Source: Neomesorhizobium albiziae (GTDB taxonomy: Bacteria > Pseudomonadota > Alphaproteobacteria > Rhizobiales > Rhizobiaceae). Taken from it: DNA of 64,000 bases. The stretch spans positions 1 through 64,000 of the forward strand of contig NZ_FOSL01000021.1 of assembly GCF_900114255.1 (NCBI RefSeq). The letters run 5' to 3'. The translations under genes and the position numbers were made by a program. Shown piece by piece: positions 51,818-59,995 of the stretch; position 1 is the stretch's first letter, and each line of letters begins with the position of its first letter. The notes under the pieces are model-generated. The model did not search any database. It was given only the letters and a program-made list of their open reading frames with translations, and was not told where the DNA came from.

Positions 51818-52843
51818 CTACTTGAAGAGCGCTTCGGCGTCTTCGATCGAAAGCTGGCTGGTGTAGGAATAGTAGCCAGGCTTGCCCTCAAGCTGCGTTG
51901 CAGCTTCGGCGAGGTTCTTCGAATCGATGAACGGAATCGGCAGATACATGGCATTCTTGTACTGTCCCGCCGTCGCCGGCTCCTTCAGTTCCTTGCCCTG
52001 CAGCATCAGCACCGCGACGTTGAGCGCCGAGGCCATGACACCGGGAGGATTGACCGAAGCGCCGGAGTTCAGCTTGTCCTTGGTCCAGATGTCGATGAAG
52101 TCCTTGCGGATTTCGCCGGTGGCAGCGGTCTGTCCGGTTTTGCCGGCATCCATGATCGACTTCCAGGCGCCGGCAGCCATGCCGTCCTGCACCCACACGC
52201 CGCTGATGTCGGGATAGGTGGCTAGCAGGTTCTGCATCGCCTGCTGGCCTTGCGCCTGGTCCCAGTTGGCGTTCACTTCATTGACGATCTTGATGTCGGG
52301 ATACTGGCCGAACACTTCCTTGTAGCCGGCGACGCGCATCTCGTTGGCCGGATGGCCGGCGACACCGTTGATGGCGACGACATTGCCCTTGCCGCCCAGC
52401 GTCTCGGCAAGCCACTTGGCGCCTGCCGCGCCCCAGGCCTTCTGATCGATGCCGACATAGGTTGCGTCGGGCGAGGAGACTTCGGCGTCGGTCGAGATGA
52501 CCAGGATGCCGGCTTCCTTGGCCTGCGCGAAAACCGGATCGAAGGCCGTCGGGCTGTTCGGATTGATGATGATCGCGTTGACGCCTTCCGAGATGAAGTT
52601 GCGCACATGGGCGATCTGGCCGGGCACGTCGACATTGGCGCTCTGCACCACGACCTCGATGTTGACGCCCTTTTCCTTCCATTTCTCGGCGGCGGCTTTC
52701 GCCTCGTCGATCATCTGGGTGCGCCACTCCGAGCCAACCCAGCCGTTCGACAGGCCGATTTTGAAATCTTCCGCATTGGCCGAAAACGCCGAAATGGCGA
52801 TCGAGGCGACGGCGGACAAACAAATAGCGGTGAGTTTCTTCAC
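51818..52843 (-). CDS. Sugar ABC substrate-binding protein, RbsB-like
   Basis: 341 residues from GTG at 52843, chosen for AGGGAGGA upstream. The signal peptide (about 2-23, ending SANA) is clear. The type-1 periplasmic-binding fold shows KIGLSNGWVGSEWRTQM, IIINPNSPTAFDP, VISTDAEV and NEMRVAGYKEVFG. Ligand is unknown; it should be a monosaccharide or polyol. It begins the transport part of the operon, 69 bases before the ATPase gene. Confidence 0.9.
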   Translation of the reverse strand: MKKLTAICLSAVASIAISAFSANAEDFKIGLSNGWVGSEWRTQMIDEAKAAAEKWKEKGVNIEVVVQSANVDVPGQIAHVRNFISEGVNAIIINPNSPTAFDPVFAQAKEAGILVISTDAEVSSPDATYVGIDQKAWGAAGAKWLAETLGGKGNVVAINGVAGHPANEMRVAGYKEVFGQYPDIKIVNEVNANWDQAQGQQAMQNLLATYPDISGVWVQDGMAAGAWKSIMDAGKTGQTAATGEIRKDFIDIWTKDKLNSGASVNPPGVMASALNVAVLMLQGKELKEPATAGQYKNAMYLPIPFIDSKNLAEAATQLEGKPGYYSYTSQLSIEDAEALFK

Positions 52844-52865
52844 GATTTCCTCCCTGATACGCGAA

Positions 52866-52901
52866 TGAAATCGTTTGTATGGGGAAATGAAATCGATTTC
52901 A
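52866..52901. promoter_or_regulatory. Candidate LacI operators
   Basis: TGAAATCGATTTCA at 52888-52901 is a perfect palindrome with the central CG typical of LacI-family sites. A second, imperfect site (TGAAATCGTTTG) starts at 52866, 22 bases away. They lie 23-58 bases upstream of the binding-protein start, between it and the SDR gene, suitable for control by the LacI protein of the same operon. Confidence 0.7.
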
Positions 52902-52950
52902 ACTACCTTTTTTGCGTGACCCGCGTTACATCGGGCGTATGCGTTGGGGC

Positions 52951-53724
52951 TCAGGCCACCGACCAGCCGCCGTCGACCAGGATGTTGGCGCCGGTGATCA
53001 GAGACGCCGCCGGCGAAGCCAGGAAGACGACGGTGCCCGCGACATCGATCGGATCGCCGATGCGGCCGAGCGGGATGTGGCCGAGCACATGGGCGTGGAA
53101 TTCCGGATCGGCGAGGCTCGGCCGGGTGCCGTCGGTCCAGATGAAGGTCGGCGCGACGCTGTTGACGGCGATGCCATACGGCGCCCACTCGACCGCGAGG
53201 CAGCGGGTGAGATGGTTGATCGCAGCCTTTGTCATGCAGTAGATCGCCTCGCCCTTCAGGACGACGCTGCCCGCCTGCGAGCTGATGTTGACGATGCGGC
53301 CCGATTTCTGGGCCATCATCAGTTTTGCCACCGCCTGGGTGGTGAAGAACGTGCCCTTAAGATTGATGTTCACCGTGAGTTCGAAATCCTCTTCGGTGAC
53401 GTTTTCTGCCAGATTTTCCGGTCCTAGCCCCACATTGTTGACCAGAATGTCGATGCGGCCGAATTCGGCATGAGCTTTGGCGATGCCGGCCCGCACCTGA
53501 TCGAGATCCGCAAGATCCATCGCGACGGCCAGCGCGCGGCGGCCGAGCTTCTCGATCTGGGCCACCAATTCGGCGCCGTCCGCCGCGTTGCGAACGCCGA
53601 CGATCATGTCGGCGCCCGATCCCGCGCATGCCAGCGCACAGGCCCTCCCGATACCGCGTGTCGCGCCGGTAACGAGAGCTACCTTGCCGTCGAGGTCGAA
53701 CTTCGGCGTGAAGTCGGTTTTCAT
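52951..53724 (-). CDS. SDR oxidoreductase
   Basis: 257 residues from ATG at 53724, with GGAGG upstream; an earlier ATG 21 codons upstream is weaker. Cofactor motif TGATRGIG (about 20-27), NNVG, catalytic Ser in NISSQAG and YCMTK, and the C-terminal GANILVDGGWS. It resembles classical 3-oxoacyl/gluconate-type SDRs. It precedes the sugar importer by about 108 bases and is read away from the ROK regulator, so it probably oxidises the imported sugar. Confidence 0.87.
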   Translation of the reverse strand: MKTDFTPKFDLDGKVALVTGATRGIGRACALACAGSGADMIVGVRNAADGAELVAQIEKLGRRALAVAMDLADLDQVRAGIAKAHAEFGRIDILVNNVGLGPENLAENVTEEDFELTVNINLKGTFFTTQAVAKLMMAQKSGRIVNISSQAGSVVLKGEAIYCMTKAAINHLTRCLAVEWAPYGIAVNSVAPTFIWTDGTRPSLADPEFHAHVLGHIPLGRIGDPIDVAGTVVFLASPAASLITGANILVDGGWSVA

Positions 53725-53834
53725 GCGCTCGCCTCCGTTGTTTTCAGCACCCCAGGGATAACCGTTGCTCTCGCGCAAACCTGCCAATGGGTATTACTCA
53801 CAGCAACGCAAAAGTGGTCTATACCAGTTAATTA

Positions 53835-53847
53835 AATCAAGTTGATT
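53835..53847. promoter_or_regulatory. Palindrome in the SDR-ROK divergent gap
   Basis: AATCAAGTTGATT is a perfect palindrome with a single central base, in an AT-rich stretch 51 bases before the ROK start and 111 bases from the SDR start. It is a likely operator for the ROK protein. Confidence 0.5.
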
Positions 53848-53897
53848 ATATTAATTTTTCCAGACATAGTCACTCCATTCAATTTCCCGTCAAGTCA

Positions 53898-55103
53898 ATG
53901 AAATCAAAGAAATCTATCGCCGGAACCAATCTCGAGCAGGCCAAGTCGCACAACCGCCGCGTGGTGATCGAGGCGGTACGAACCAACGGCGCGCTGTCGC
54001 GGGCGGCGATTGCCAGGCTGACAGCGCTTTCCTCGCAGACCGTGTCGAACATCGTCGAGGAATTGCAGGCTGCCGAGATCCTGCGGCCCGAGGCAAGCCT
54101 GAAGGGCGCGCGCGGCCAGCCTGCGGTGCCCTATTCGATCGACCCCCGCGGCGCCTATTCGATAGGGTTGCAGCTCGACCACCAGCTGCTGCTCGGCGCC
54201 ATCACCGATCTTTCCGGCGCCGTTCGCGCGCGCGTCGAGCGCAAGGTTGATCGCCCGACGCCGGCGCAGGCGATGCCGGTCTTTGCTTCCGCGGTGGACG
54301 AACTCATGTCGACCTTCCGCTTCGACCGCTCGCGGCTGCTCGGCATCGGTCTGTCGATGCCCGGTCCGTTCAATGTCGAAGGCATGACCTCGGTCGGGCC
54401 GACCGCGCTGCCTGGCTGGCAGGATTTTCCGGTAGCCAGCGAACTCGAGGCGCTGACCGGCATTTCCGTAACGGTCGAAAACGATGCGACGGCCGCCGCG
54501 ATCGGCGAGCGCCTGCATGGCGTGGCGCGCAATCTCGACAGCTTTGTCTACCTTTTCATCGGCACCGGGCTTGGCGCAGGGCTGTTCCTCAATGGACACC
54601 TTTACAAGGGCAGCGGCCACAACGCCGGCGAAATCGGCCACGTCGTCGTCCAGCCCGGTGGGCTGGAGTGCGGTTGCGGCAAGCGCGGCTGTCTCGAACG
54701 CTACGTCTCGCTGCGGGCCGTCTTCGAGTTCCTCGACCTGCCCGATCCGGACCATGCTTCGCCCGATATTTTGGAGGAGCTGCTGGCCCGCAATGACAGT
54801 CGCATCGAAGCCTGGCTGGCGGCCGCCGCTGACCCGTTGCGGCAGGCCATCAACATTCTCGAACTGACGCTCGACCCGGACGCCGTGGTGCTGGGCGGCT
54901 TCATGCCGGTTTCGCTGATCGAACTTCTGGCCAAGCGGATCGACCCGCTGCCGATCTCGGTCAGCGCCACGCGCGAACGCACAGTGCCCCGCGTGCTGGT
55001 CGGCGCCGCCGGCAAGGAGACCTCGGTTCTGGGCGCCGCGGCGCTGCCGATCTTTGCTGAGATCAACCCGCAGTTCGACGTGCTGCTGAAGCCGCATTCG
55101 TAA
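53898..55103 (+). CDS. ROK-family transcriptional repressor
   Basis: 401 residues. The N-terminal winged helix (NRRVVIEAVRTNGALSRAAI; LSSQTVSNIVEEL) is joined to a ROK domain with GLGAGLFLNGHLYKGSGHNAGEIGH and the zinc motif CGCGKRGCLERY. This is the NagC/Mlc layout, sensing a sugar or sugar phosphate. The divergent SDR and sugar importer make it a second regulator for that operon besides LacI. Confidence 0.88.
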   Translation: MKSKKSIAGTNLEQAKSHNRRVVIEAVRTNGALSRAAIARLTALSSQTVSNIVEELQAAEILRPEASLKGARGQPAVPYSIDPRGAYSIGLQLDHQLLLGAITDLSGAVRARVERKVDRPTPAQAMPVFASAVDELMSTFRFDRSRLLGIGLSMPGPFNVEGMTSVGPTALPGWQDFPVASELEALTGISVTVENDATAAAIGERLHGVARNLDSFVYLFIGTGLGAGLFLNGHLYKGSGHNAGEIGHVVVQPGGLECGCGKRGCLERYVSLRAVFEFLDLPDPDHASPDILEELLARNDSRIEAWLAAAADPLRQAINILELTLDPDAVVLGGFMPVSLIELLAKRIDPLPISVSATRERTVPRVLVGAAGKETSVLGAAALPIFAEINPQFDVLLKPHS

Positions 55104-55127
55104 CGGCCGGCCTGCCGGCCGCCAGGC

Positions 55128-55604
55128 TCAATTCTCTGTCCTCAGAAGATCGGCGTAGATGCCGGGTTCCGACCCTTCGATCGGCACCGCCCCCACCGCC
55201 TTGGCGTAGAATTCGATAGGCCCGGCGCCGCCGATGATGCCATAGGCGTAGCCTTGCGCGCGCATGTCGAGCAGGCAGGCAAGCAACAGCGCGTGGCCGA
55301 TGCCGAGGCCCCTTGCCGCTTCGTCGACGCCGGTCGGCCCGAAGAAGCCCCGCGCGGTTGCCTCGTGGCAGGCAAAGCCGATCAGCTTGCCGGCCTTAGT
55401 CGCAACGAAGCAGGACGGCGGCTGCCGCGCGAAGGCGACCGCCGTTTCGCTCGCCCAGCCGGTGCCGAACGTTCTGCCCACCCATTCCGTCACGACATGA
55501 AGCTCTGGCGCCAACGCGCGGCGAATGCTGACGCCCGCCTTGGCGACGCGGGCATCGAGTTCCGGATTAGGCTCAAGGGAGTACAGTTTGACGAGAAGGT
55601 CCAT
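55128..55604 (-). CDS. GNAT-family N-acetyltransferase
   Basis: 158 residues. The acetyl-CoA motif is GVDEAARGLGIGHALLLACL (about 95-115), followed by YAYGIIGGAGPIEFYAKAVGA, the usual end of GNAT enzymes. The acceptor is unknown. It is convergent with the ROK gene, 24 bases away, and followed upstream by a dispersed repeat. Confidence 0.82.
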   Translation of the reverse strand: MDLLVKLYSLEPNPELDARVAKAGVSIRRALAPELHVVTEWVGRTFGTGWASETAVAFARQPPSCFVATKAGKLIGFACHEATARGFFGPTGVDEAARGLGIGHALLLACLLDMRAQGYAYGIIGGAGPIEFYAKAVGAVPIEGSEPGIYADLLRTEN

Positions 55605-55617
55605 TCGTATTCCTGAC

Positions 55618-55723
55618 TAGAGCATTTTGCAGCCAGGTGGAATCACCTGGTGTCGCACAAATGCGGCTAAACAAAACAGATAGAGCGGAAATGCCGGTTC
55701 AACACGAATGCATTCCGCTCTAG
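55618..55723. repeat. Two-hairpin dispersed repeat, copy 2
   Basis: It begins TAGAGCATTTTGCAGCC and ends ATTCCGCTCTAG, closely matching copies 1 and 3. First hairpin CCAGGTG-N4-CACCTGG; second hairpin AGAGCGGAA and TTCCGCTCT arms. It lies just upstream of the GNAT start. The 55724-56007 stretch after it holds no convincing gene; a short frame there (55708-56013) starts inside the repeat. Confidence 0.85.
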
Positions 55724-56007
55724 GCGCTGCCGAGTCTGCGCACGAAATGGTTGGCCCCGACCTGATCTACGCCATCCGAGGCTGGACGCGAAATCCGCCG
55801 GATTTCCTCGGCGCTGCGCAGGAAATTGGCGCTTTCGCCAGCAACGAACCGTCGGAAATGCCGTCAATCGGCGAAACGCTTTGTTTCGAAGATTTTAGTT
55901 GGCAAAGAGGTATCTACCAATTCCGCGGTGCCAGCACCTTTCCGACACCGGAATTATCCTTGGCCGCCGCTCGAAAGACGACGGCCCGGCGCGGCGTTCC
56001 TGTAGCC

Positions 56008-56925
56008 TCATAAAGTCTCGGCCAGACGTCTCTCCGGTCCTGGCATGCCTGTTTGCCACAGCCAGTATTCGATCCCCTCGCCGCACCGAAAACTGACGAC
56101 CTTGTGGTTTTCCTGTGCGTCGATGGCGTGAATGACCACGCCCCCGAGAAAGCCCGTCGACAATTCGGAGAGCTCGTCGACGGCGAGCTTCACCGCGTCG
56201 CCAAGCGAGTGGCCGAGCCGCATGGCAAGCACGACGGTGCGCGCGGTTCCGCAGCGCATCGTCATCTCGCCGGTGTGGGTGCAGGCCGCCGCGCCATAGC
56301 GGCTATCGGCGTAGAAACCCGCGCCGGGAATGGGACTGTCGCCCAGCCGGCCCGGATATTTCCACGCCCACCCGGAAGTCGAGGTGGCGGCATGGATGCC
56401 GGTGGAACCATCGCGACACAAAAAGACGGTGGTGTCGCGCACACGTTCCGGGTCGGTAATAGTGCGGCTGAGCGGCGCCAGCGGAATATAGGGAAAGGCG
56501 GCAAGCTGCTCAGGCGTCAGTTCCTTTTCCAGGCGCGCCCACCAGACGCGCTTGGAATCGTCGAATAGGGTGTTTTCCAGCGGAAAACCGATCTCCTGCG
56601 CGAAACGACGGGCGCCGTCGCCTGTCAGCATCACGTGCGGCAGCCGCTGCATCACCGCCTGCGCCAATGCGGCGGCTGGCAGGATATCGCGGAGCGCACC
56701 GACGGAGCCGACGTCGCGCGTGGTGCCGTCCATGACACCGGCATCGAATTCCATTTCGCCCAGCATGTTCGGCCAGCCGCCAAGGCCGACGCTGCGCACG
56801 CTCACCTCATGCTCGACCTTGGAAATGCCGGCGACCATGGCGCCGAGGCCATGCTCGCCGGCATTCAGCCGATCGACCGTTTCGACGAAACCCGGCCACG
56901 CCTCGGAATTCGCCAGCAGGATCAT
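56008..56925 (-). CDS. Ntn-type glycosylasparaginase / isoaspartyl peptidase
   Basis: 305 residues, N-terminal-nucleophile hydrolase. Counting back from the conserved TSTSGWAWKYPGRLGDSPIPG region, the nucleophile is Thr165 in VRDTTVFLC, preceded by Asp164, the self-cleavage site that makes alpha and beta chains. GRLGDSPIPGAGFYAD and CTHTGEMTMR are substrate-site segments of aspartylglucosaminidase. It should split GlcNAc-asparagine or beta-aspartyl peptides. The four-base overlap with the GH20 hexosaminidase gene favours the GlcNAc-Asn role. No signal peptide is seen. Confidence 0.85.
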   Translation of the reverse strand: MILLANSEAWPGFVETVDRLNAGEHGLGAMVAGISKVEHEVSVRSVGLGGWPNMLGEMEFDAGVMDGTTRDVGSVGALRDILPAAALAQAVMQRLPHVMLTGDGARRFAQEIGFPLENTLFDDSKRVWWARLEKELTPEQLAAFPYIPLAPLSRTITDPERVRDTTVFLCRDGSTGIHAATSTSGWAWKYPGRLGDSPIPGAGFYADSRYGAAACTHTGEMTMRCGTARTVVLAMRLGHSLGDAVKLAVDELSELSTGFLGGVVIHAIDAQENHKVVSFRCGEGIEYWLWQTGMPGPERRLAETL

Positions 56926-58949
56926 CCCTCGGTCGCCCAGTTGCCGTAGAGGATCGGCATAAGCCCGACGAGTGCACTGAACCGTCCCCAGGACTTGGCG
57001 TCGGACTTTGTCCAGCCGGTCTCGGCCACAGCCGAAAGACGTGGAAAGACGAGCCGGTCGAAGATGGCGCGGTCGGTCATCGATTCCGACCAGATGCAGG
57101 CCTGCACCCCCATGAAGTGCTTTTTCTGCTCGTCGGTCCAGCCTTCAACCGGATCGAAGTCGTAGGTCTCGCGCGGGCCGCTCCAGCCGGCCCAACCGGC
57201 GCCGGGCTCTGACCAGGCGACGCCATTGGCCATGTCGAGATAATAGCGCTGGCCCGGCGAAACGACGATATCGTAACCTTCTCCCGCCAACGCCGCGCTC
57301 ACCGCGACGTTGCGCCAGCCGACCAGATAGGTTTTTCCCTTGTCGATAACGTTGCCATGCGCTGCTTCTTCCCAGCCGCCGGTCACGCAGCCCTTTGACG
57401 CGATATAGGTCTGGACACGGCGCAGGAACTCGGCCTGCAGGATCGCCGTGCCGGAGCCTTCGATCTCGTCGGCGCCATGCAGGTTGGTGACCTGGTTGTT
57501 GCGCTTGGCGTGCTCATCGGCAGCCTTCTTGCCCGCAAGCTTTTCCAGCATGGCGAGCGCCAGTGGTGAGCCCGACCACGCACCGAGCGGCACTTCGTCA
57601 GCGCCGACATGGATGGTCTTGAACGGGAACAGCTCGACAAGCTCGTCGATCACCTTCTCGAGAAAGGTGTAGGTCGTTTCATGGGCCGGGTTGAGGCAGT
57701 TGTTGGGAAAGCCCTGGACCGAGGCATATTCGCCGGTCTCGCCGGGGTCGCGAAGTTGCGGCAGGGAATGCAGCACTGCGTAGCAATGGCCAGGGATGTC
57801 GATTTCCGGAACAGTCTCGATGCCAAGGTTTTGGCCAAGCGCCACGATCTCGCGGATTGCCGCCTTCGAATAATAGCCGCCCCATTTCTGCGGACCTGAA
57901 CCAAGCAGCGGCGGCAGTGGCAAGCCGTGGCCACGCCAGGCGCCGATTTGCGTCAGTTCCGGGAAGGCGTCGATCTCGACGCGCCAGCCCTCATCATCCG
58001 AGAGATGCCAGTGGAAGCGGTTGAGCTTGTTCCACGCCATGACGCGCAGAAGCTGGCTGACTTCGGCGCTTGAGTAGAACTGACGCGAGACATCGAGATG
58101 GCAGCCGCGCCAGCCTGACTGCGGCTCGTCCTCGATCGACCCGGAGGCCGGGAAGACAAATATCCCCTTGTGTTTCTTGGCGCCGCGCAAGATCTGACCG
58201 AGCGTGATCAGGCCGTAGAGGAAACCGGTCTCTAGAGCCGCCCGAACCGTGACGCGATCACGCGCGAAGGTGAGAGAATAACCCGCATGGGCGAGCATGG
58301 GGGACACTTCGAAGGCAACGGGAAAGCCATTCTCGGCCGACGGTCGCAGAATGCCTTCCGCCGGGAACAGATGCCCGACCAGATCGGCGAATGCCGCCGC
58401 CGCCTTTTCGGCCGGGCCGCCTTCGGCTCGCAGATCCAGCCCCTCCGGCACAGGCTGCCCCGCACCGACCGCCACCTTCTTCGGCCAGGGCACGATGGAG
58501 ACCGTCACCGGCGCGGTGGCCGGCACGGGAAACACGGCGGCGCCCTTCTTCAACGGGGCGTTGTCGCCCTTAGCTTGTGTCGGCGATATCGAGACCGGCG
58601 CAACGGAGCCGTCAGCCAATTCAACATAGGCCGTGTTGGCGCCGTCGCTCCAGTGGCGCAGCGGATAGGAGAGGCCGCGCGCCGTGAGCTTCCACGACGA
58701 GCCGGGCGCCAGCATGAAGCCGGCGTCAGGCGCGAAACCGGAATGATTGGAGAGCCGCATCGCCAGTTTGCCGCCCTCGACGGTTGCGGCGGGGTCGATA
58801 CGGGCCGGACCCGAGACGAACAACCGAAAATTCTCAATCGGCTTGCCGGAATGGTTGGTCAGCGTCAGCGTGTAGGCGAGCGCCTGGCCATCCGATGCGG
58901 GAATCCAATTGGTCTGCAGGGTGAACGGCACGCGGGTGGACTGGGTCAA
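56922..58949 (-). CDS. GH20 beta-N-acetylhexosaminidase, cytoplasmic
   Basis: 675 residues. An N-terminal beta-sandwich (to about 130) and a GH20b-like domain (to about 290) precede the GH20 TIM barrel with SIEDEPQSGWRGCHLDVSRQ, LNRFHWHLSDDEGWRVEI (part), and the catalytic Asp-Glu pair in HVGADEVPLGAW (about 449). It removes terminal GlcNAc or GalNAc from glycans. No signal peptide is present, so it acts on material already imported. It overlaps the glycosylasparaginase gene by four bases. Confidence 0.9.
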   Translation of the reverse strand: MTQSTRVPFTLQTNWIPASDGQALAYTLTLTNHSGKPIENFRLFVSGPARIDPAATVEGGKLAMRLSNHSGFAPDAGFMLAPGSSWKLTARGLSYPLRHWSDGANTAYVELADGSVAPVSISPTQAKGDNAPLKKGAAVFPVPATAPVTVSIVPWPKKVAVGAGQPVPEGLDLRAEGGPAEKAAAAFADLVGHLFPAEGILRPSAENGFPVAFEVSPMLAHAGYSLTFARDRVTVRAALETGFLYGLITLGQILRGAKKHKGIFVFPASGSIEDEPQSGWRGCHLDVSRQFYSSAEVSQLLRVMAWNKLNRFHWHLSDDEGWRVEIDAFPELTQIGAWRGHGLPLPPLLGSGPQKWGGYYSKAAIREIVALGQNLGIETVPEIDIPGHCYAVLHSLPQLRDPGETGEYASVQGFPNNCLNPAHETTYTFLEKVIDELVELFPFKTIHVGADEVPLGAWSGSPLALAMLEKLAGKKAADEHAKRNNQVTNLHGADEIEGSGTAILQAEFLRRVQTYIASKGCVTGGWEEAAHGNVIDKGKTYLVGWRNVAVSAALAGEGYDIVVSPGQRYYLDMANGVAWSEPGAGWAGWSGPRETYDFDPVEGWTDEQKKHFMGVQACIWSESMTDRAIFDRLVFPRLSAVAETGWTKSDAKSWGRFSALVGLMPILYGNWATEG

Positions 58950-58990
58950 AATGGGCCTCCTCTTGTCGGGCTGCTTGTGGTTGAGACGAG

Positions 58991-59875
58991 TCAGTCTCCA
59001 AGGGCCTGGGTGTCGTCGCCATCGCGGTTGATGACGAGCTGGTGCTTGATGCGGCGCATGGTGGCGATCGCCGGCGCCTGCATGCGGGTCGCGACGACCT
59101 GGGCGATGACATCGGTCATCGCCAGAAATGCGTAACGCGAGGCGGAGGGCCTCAGGATGTCCTGGGCTTCCGGAATGTCGAGGCCCAGGAGGATGTCGGC
59201 CTCCTGCGCCACCAGCGTCTCCGGCCGCGTCATGACGATGCGGGTGATGCCGTAGCAGCCGGCAATCGCCAGCGCCTTGGCGAGCGGCGCGTTGTTGCCG
59301 CTCATCGACGAGGCAACGATCACCGTGCCTTTCGGCGCTCCCGCCGCACGCATCAGCTGCCCCTGGTGATCGACCGACGCGGCGACTTTCAGGCCGAGCC
59401 GGAACAGCCGGTTCTCCAGTTCGAGCGCGATCATCGAGGAAGCGCCGCCGGAGCCGAAGGTCAGCACATAGCTGGCCTCCGCGATCCTGACCGAAGCACG
59501 CTGGACGGCGTCGCCATCCATGCTCTCGAAGAATTTGTAGAGCGTCGACTGCACGCAGTTGACGATATGGCGGGCAATGTCGGGCACTGTTTCCGGTCCG
59601 CCAGGCGGCTGCAGGTAGCGCTGGCCGAGAAAGCGGCTCTGCGCCAGGCGCACCTTGAAGGCGCTGAAGCTCTCGCAGCCGAGGCGGCGGCAGAACCGCG
59701 TGACGGTCGGCGGCGACACATCAGCCAGTGCAGCAAGCTCGACGATAGAGGAATTCAGCGCCACCTCGATATCGCCGAGCACGACATCGATCAGCCGCCG
59801 TTCCGAGCGGCTGAACGTATCTTTCTCCAGCCGCAACAGGCCAACCAGGTCAAGCACTGAAGGTCTCTGCAGCAT
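58991..59875 (-). CDS. RpiR/MurR-family regulator
   Basis: 294 residues. The N-terminal helix-turn-helix (SIVELAALADVSPPTVTRFCRRLG) is followed by a SIS sugar-phosphate-binding domain (about 125-255) with VLTFGSGGASSMIALELENRL and IVASSMSGNN. RpiR proteins sense sugar phosphates. It lies between the importer and the GH20 gene on the same strand, so it should govern the amino-sugar operon. The start is preceded by a dispersed repeat. Confidence 0.88.
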   Translation of the reverse strand: MLQRPSVLDLVGLLRLEKDTFSRSERRLIDVVLGDIEVALNSSIVELAALADVSPPTVTRFCRRLGCESFSAFKVRLAQSRFLGQRYLQPPGGPETVPDIARHIVNCVQSTLYKFFESMDGDAVQRASVRIAEASYVLTFGSGGASSMIALELENRLFRLGLKVAASVDHQGQLMRAAGAPKGTVIVASSMSGNNAPLAKALAIAGCYGITRIVMTRPETLVAQEADILLGLDIPEAQDILRPSASRYAFLAMTDVIAQVVATRMQAPAIATMRRIKHQLVINRDGDDTQALGD

Positions 59876-59891
59876 GGCGGACCGCCGGTCT

Positions 59892-59995
59892 TAAAGCATT
59901 TTGCAGCCAGGTGGCGCCACCTGGCGTCGCACAAATGCGGCTAAACAAACAGATAGAGCGGAATGCCCGGTTCAACTTGAATGCATTCCGCTCTG
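59892..59995. repeat. Two-hairpin dispersed repeat, copy 3, reaching into the ugpC-like gene
   Basis: TTAAAGCATTTTGCAGCC...TGAATGCATTCCGCTCTG, matching copies 1 and 2. Its right end (59972-59995) also codes the last residues and stop of the ATPase gene on the opposite strand. It separates the importer from rpiR. Confidence 0.85.

Noticed and set aside
50210-52225. Very long open frame on the + strand opposite the sugar ATPase and binding-protein genes
   Set aside because: It is antisense to well supported ABC genes and lacks any recognisable domain; long shadow frames are usual at high GC.
55708-56013. Short + strand frame after repeat copy 2
   Set aside because: It begins inside the repeat and shows no family resemblance or ribosome site; could be a remnant but cannot be supported.
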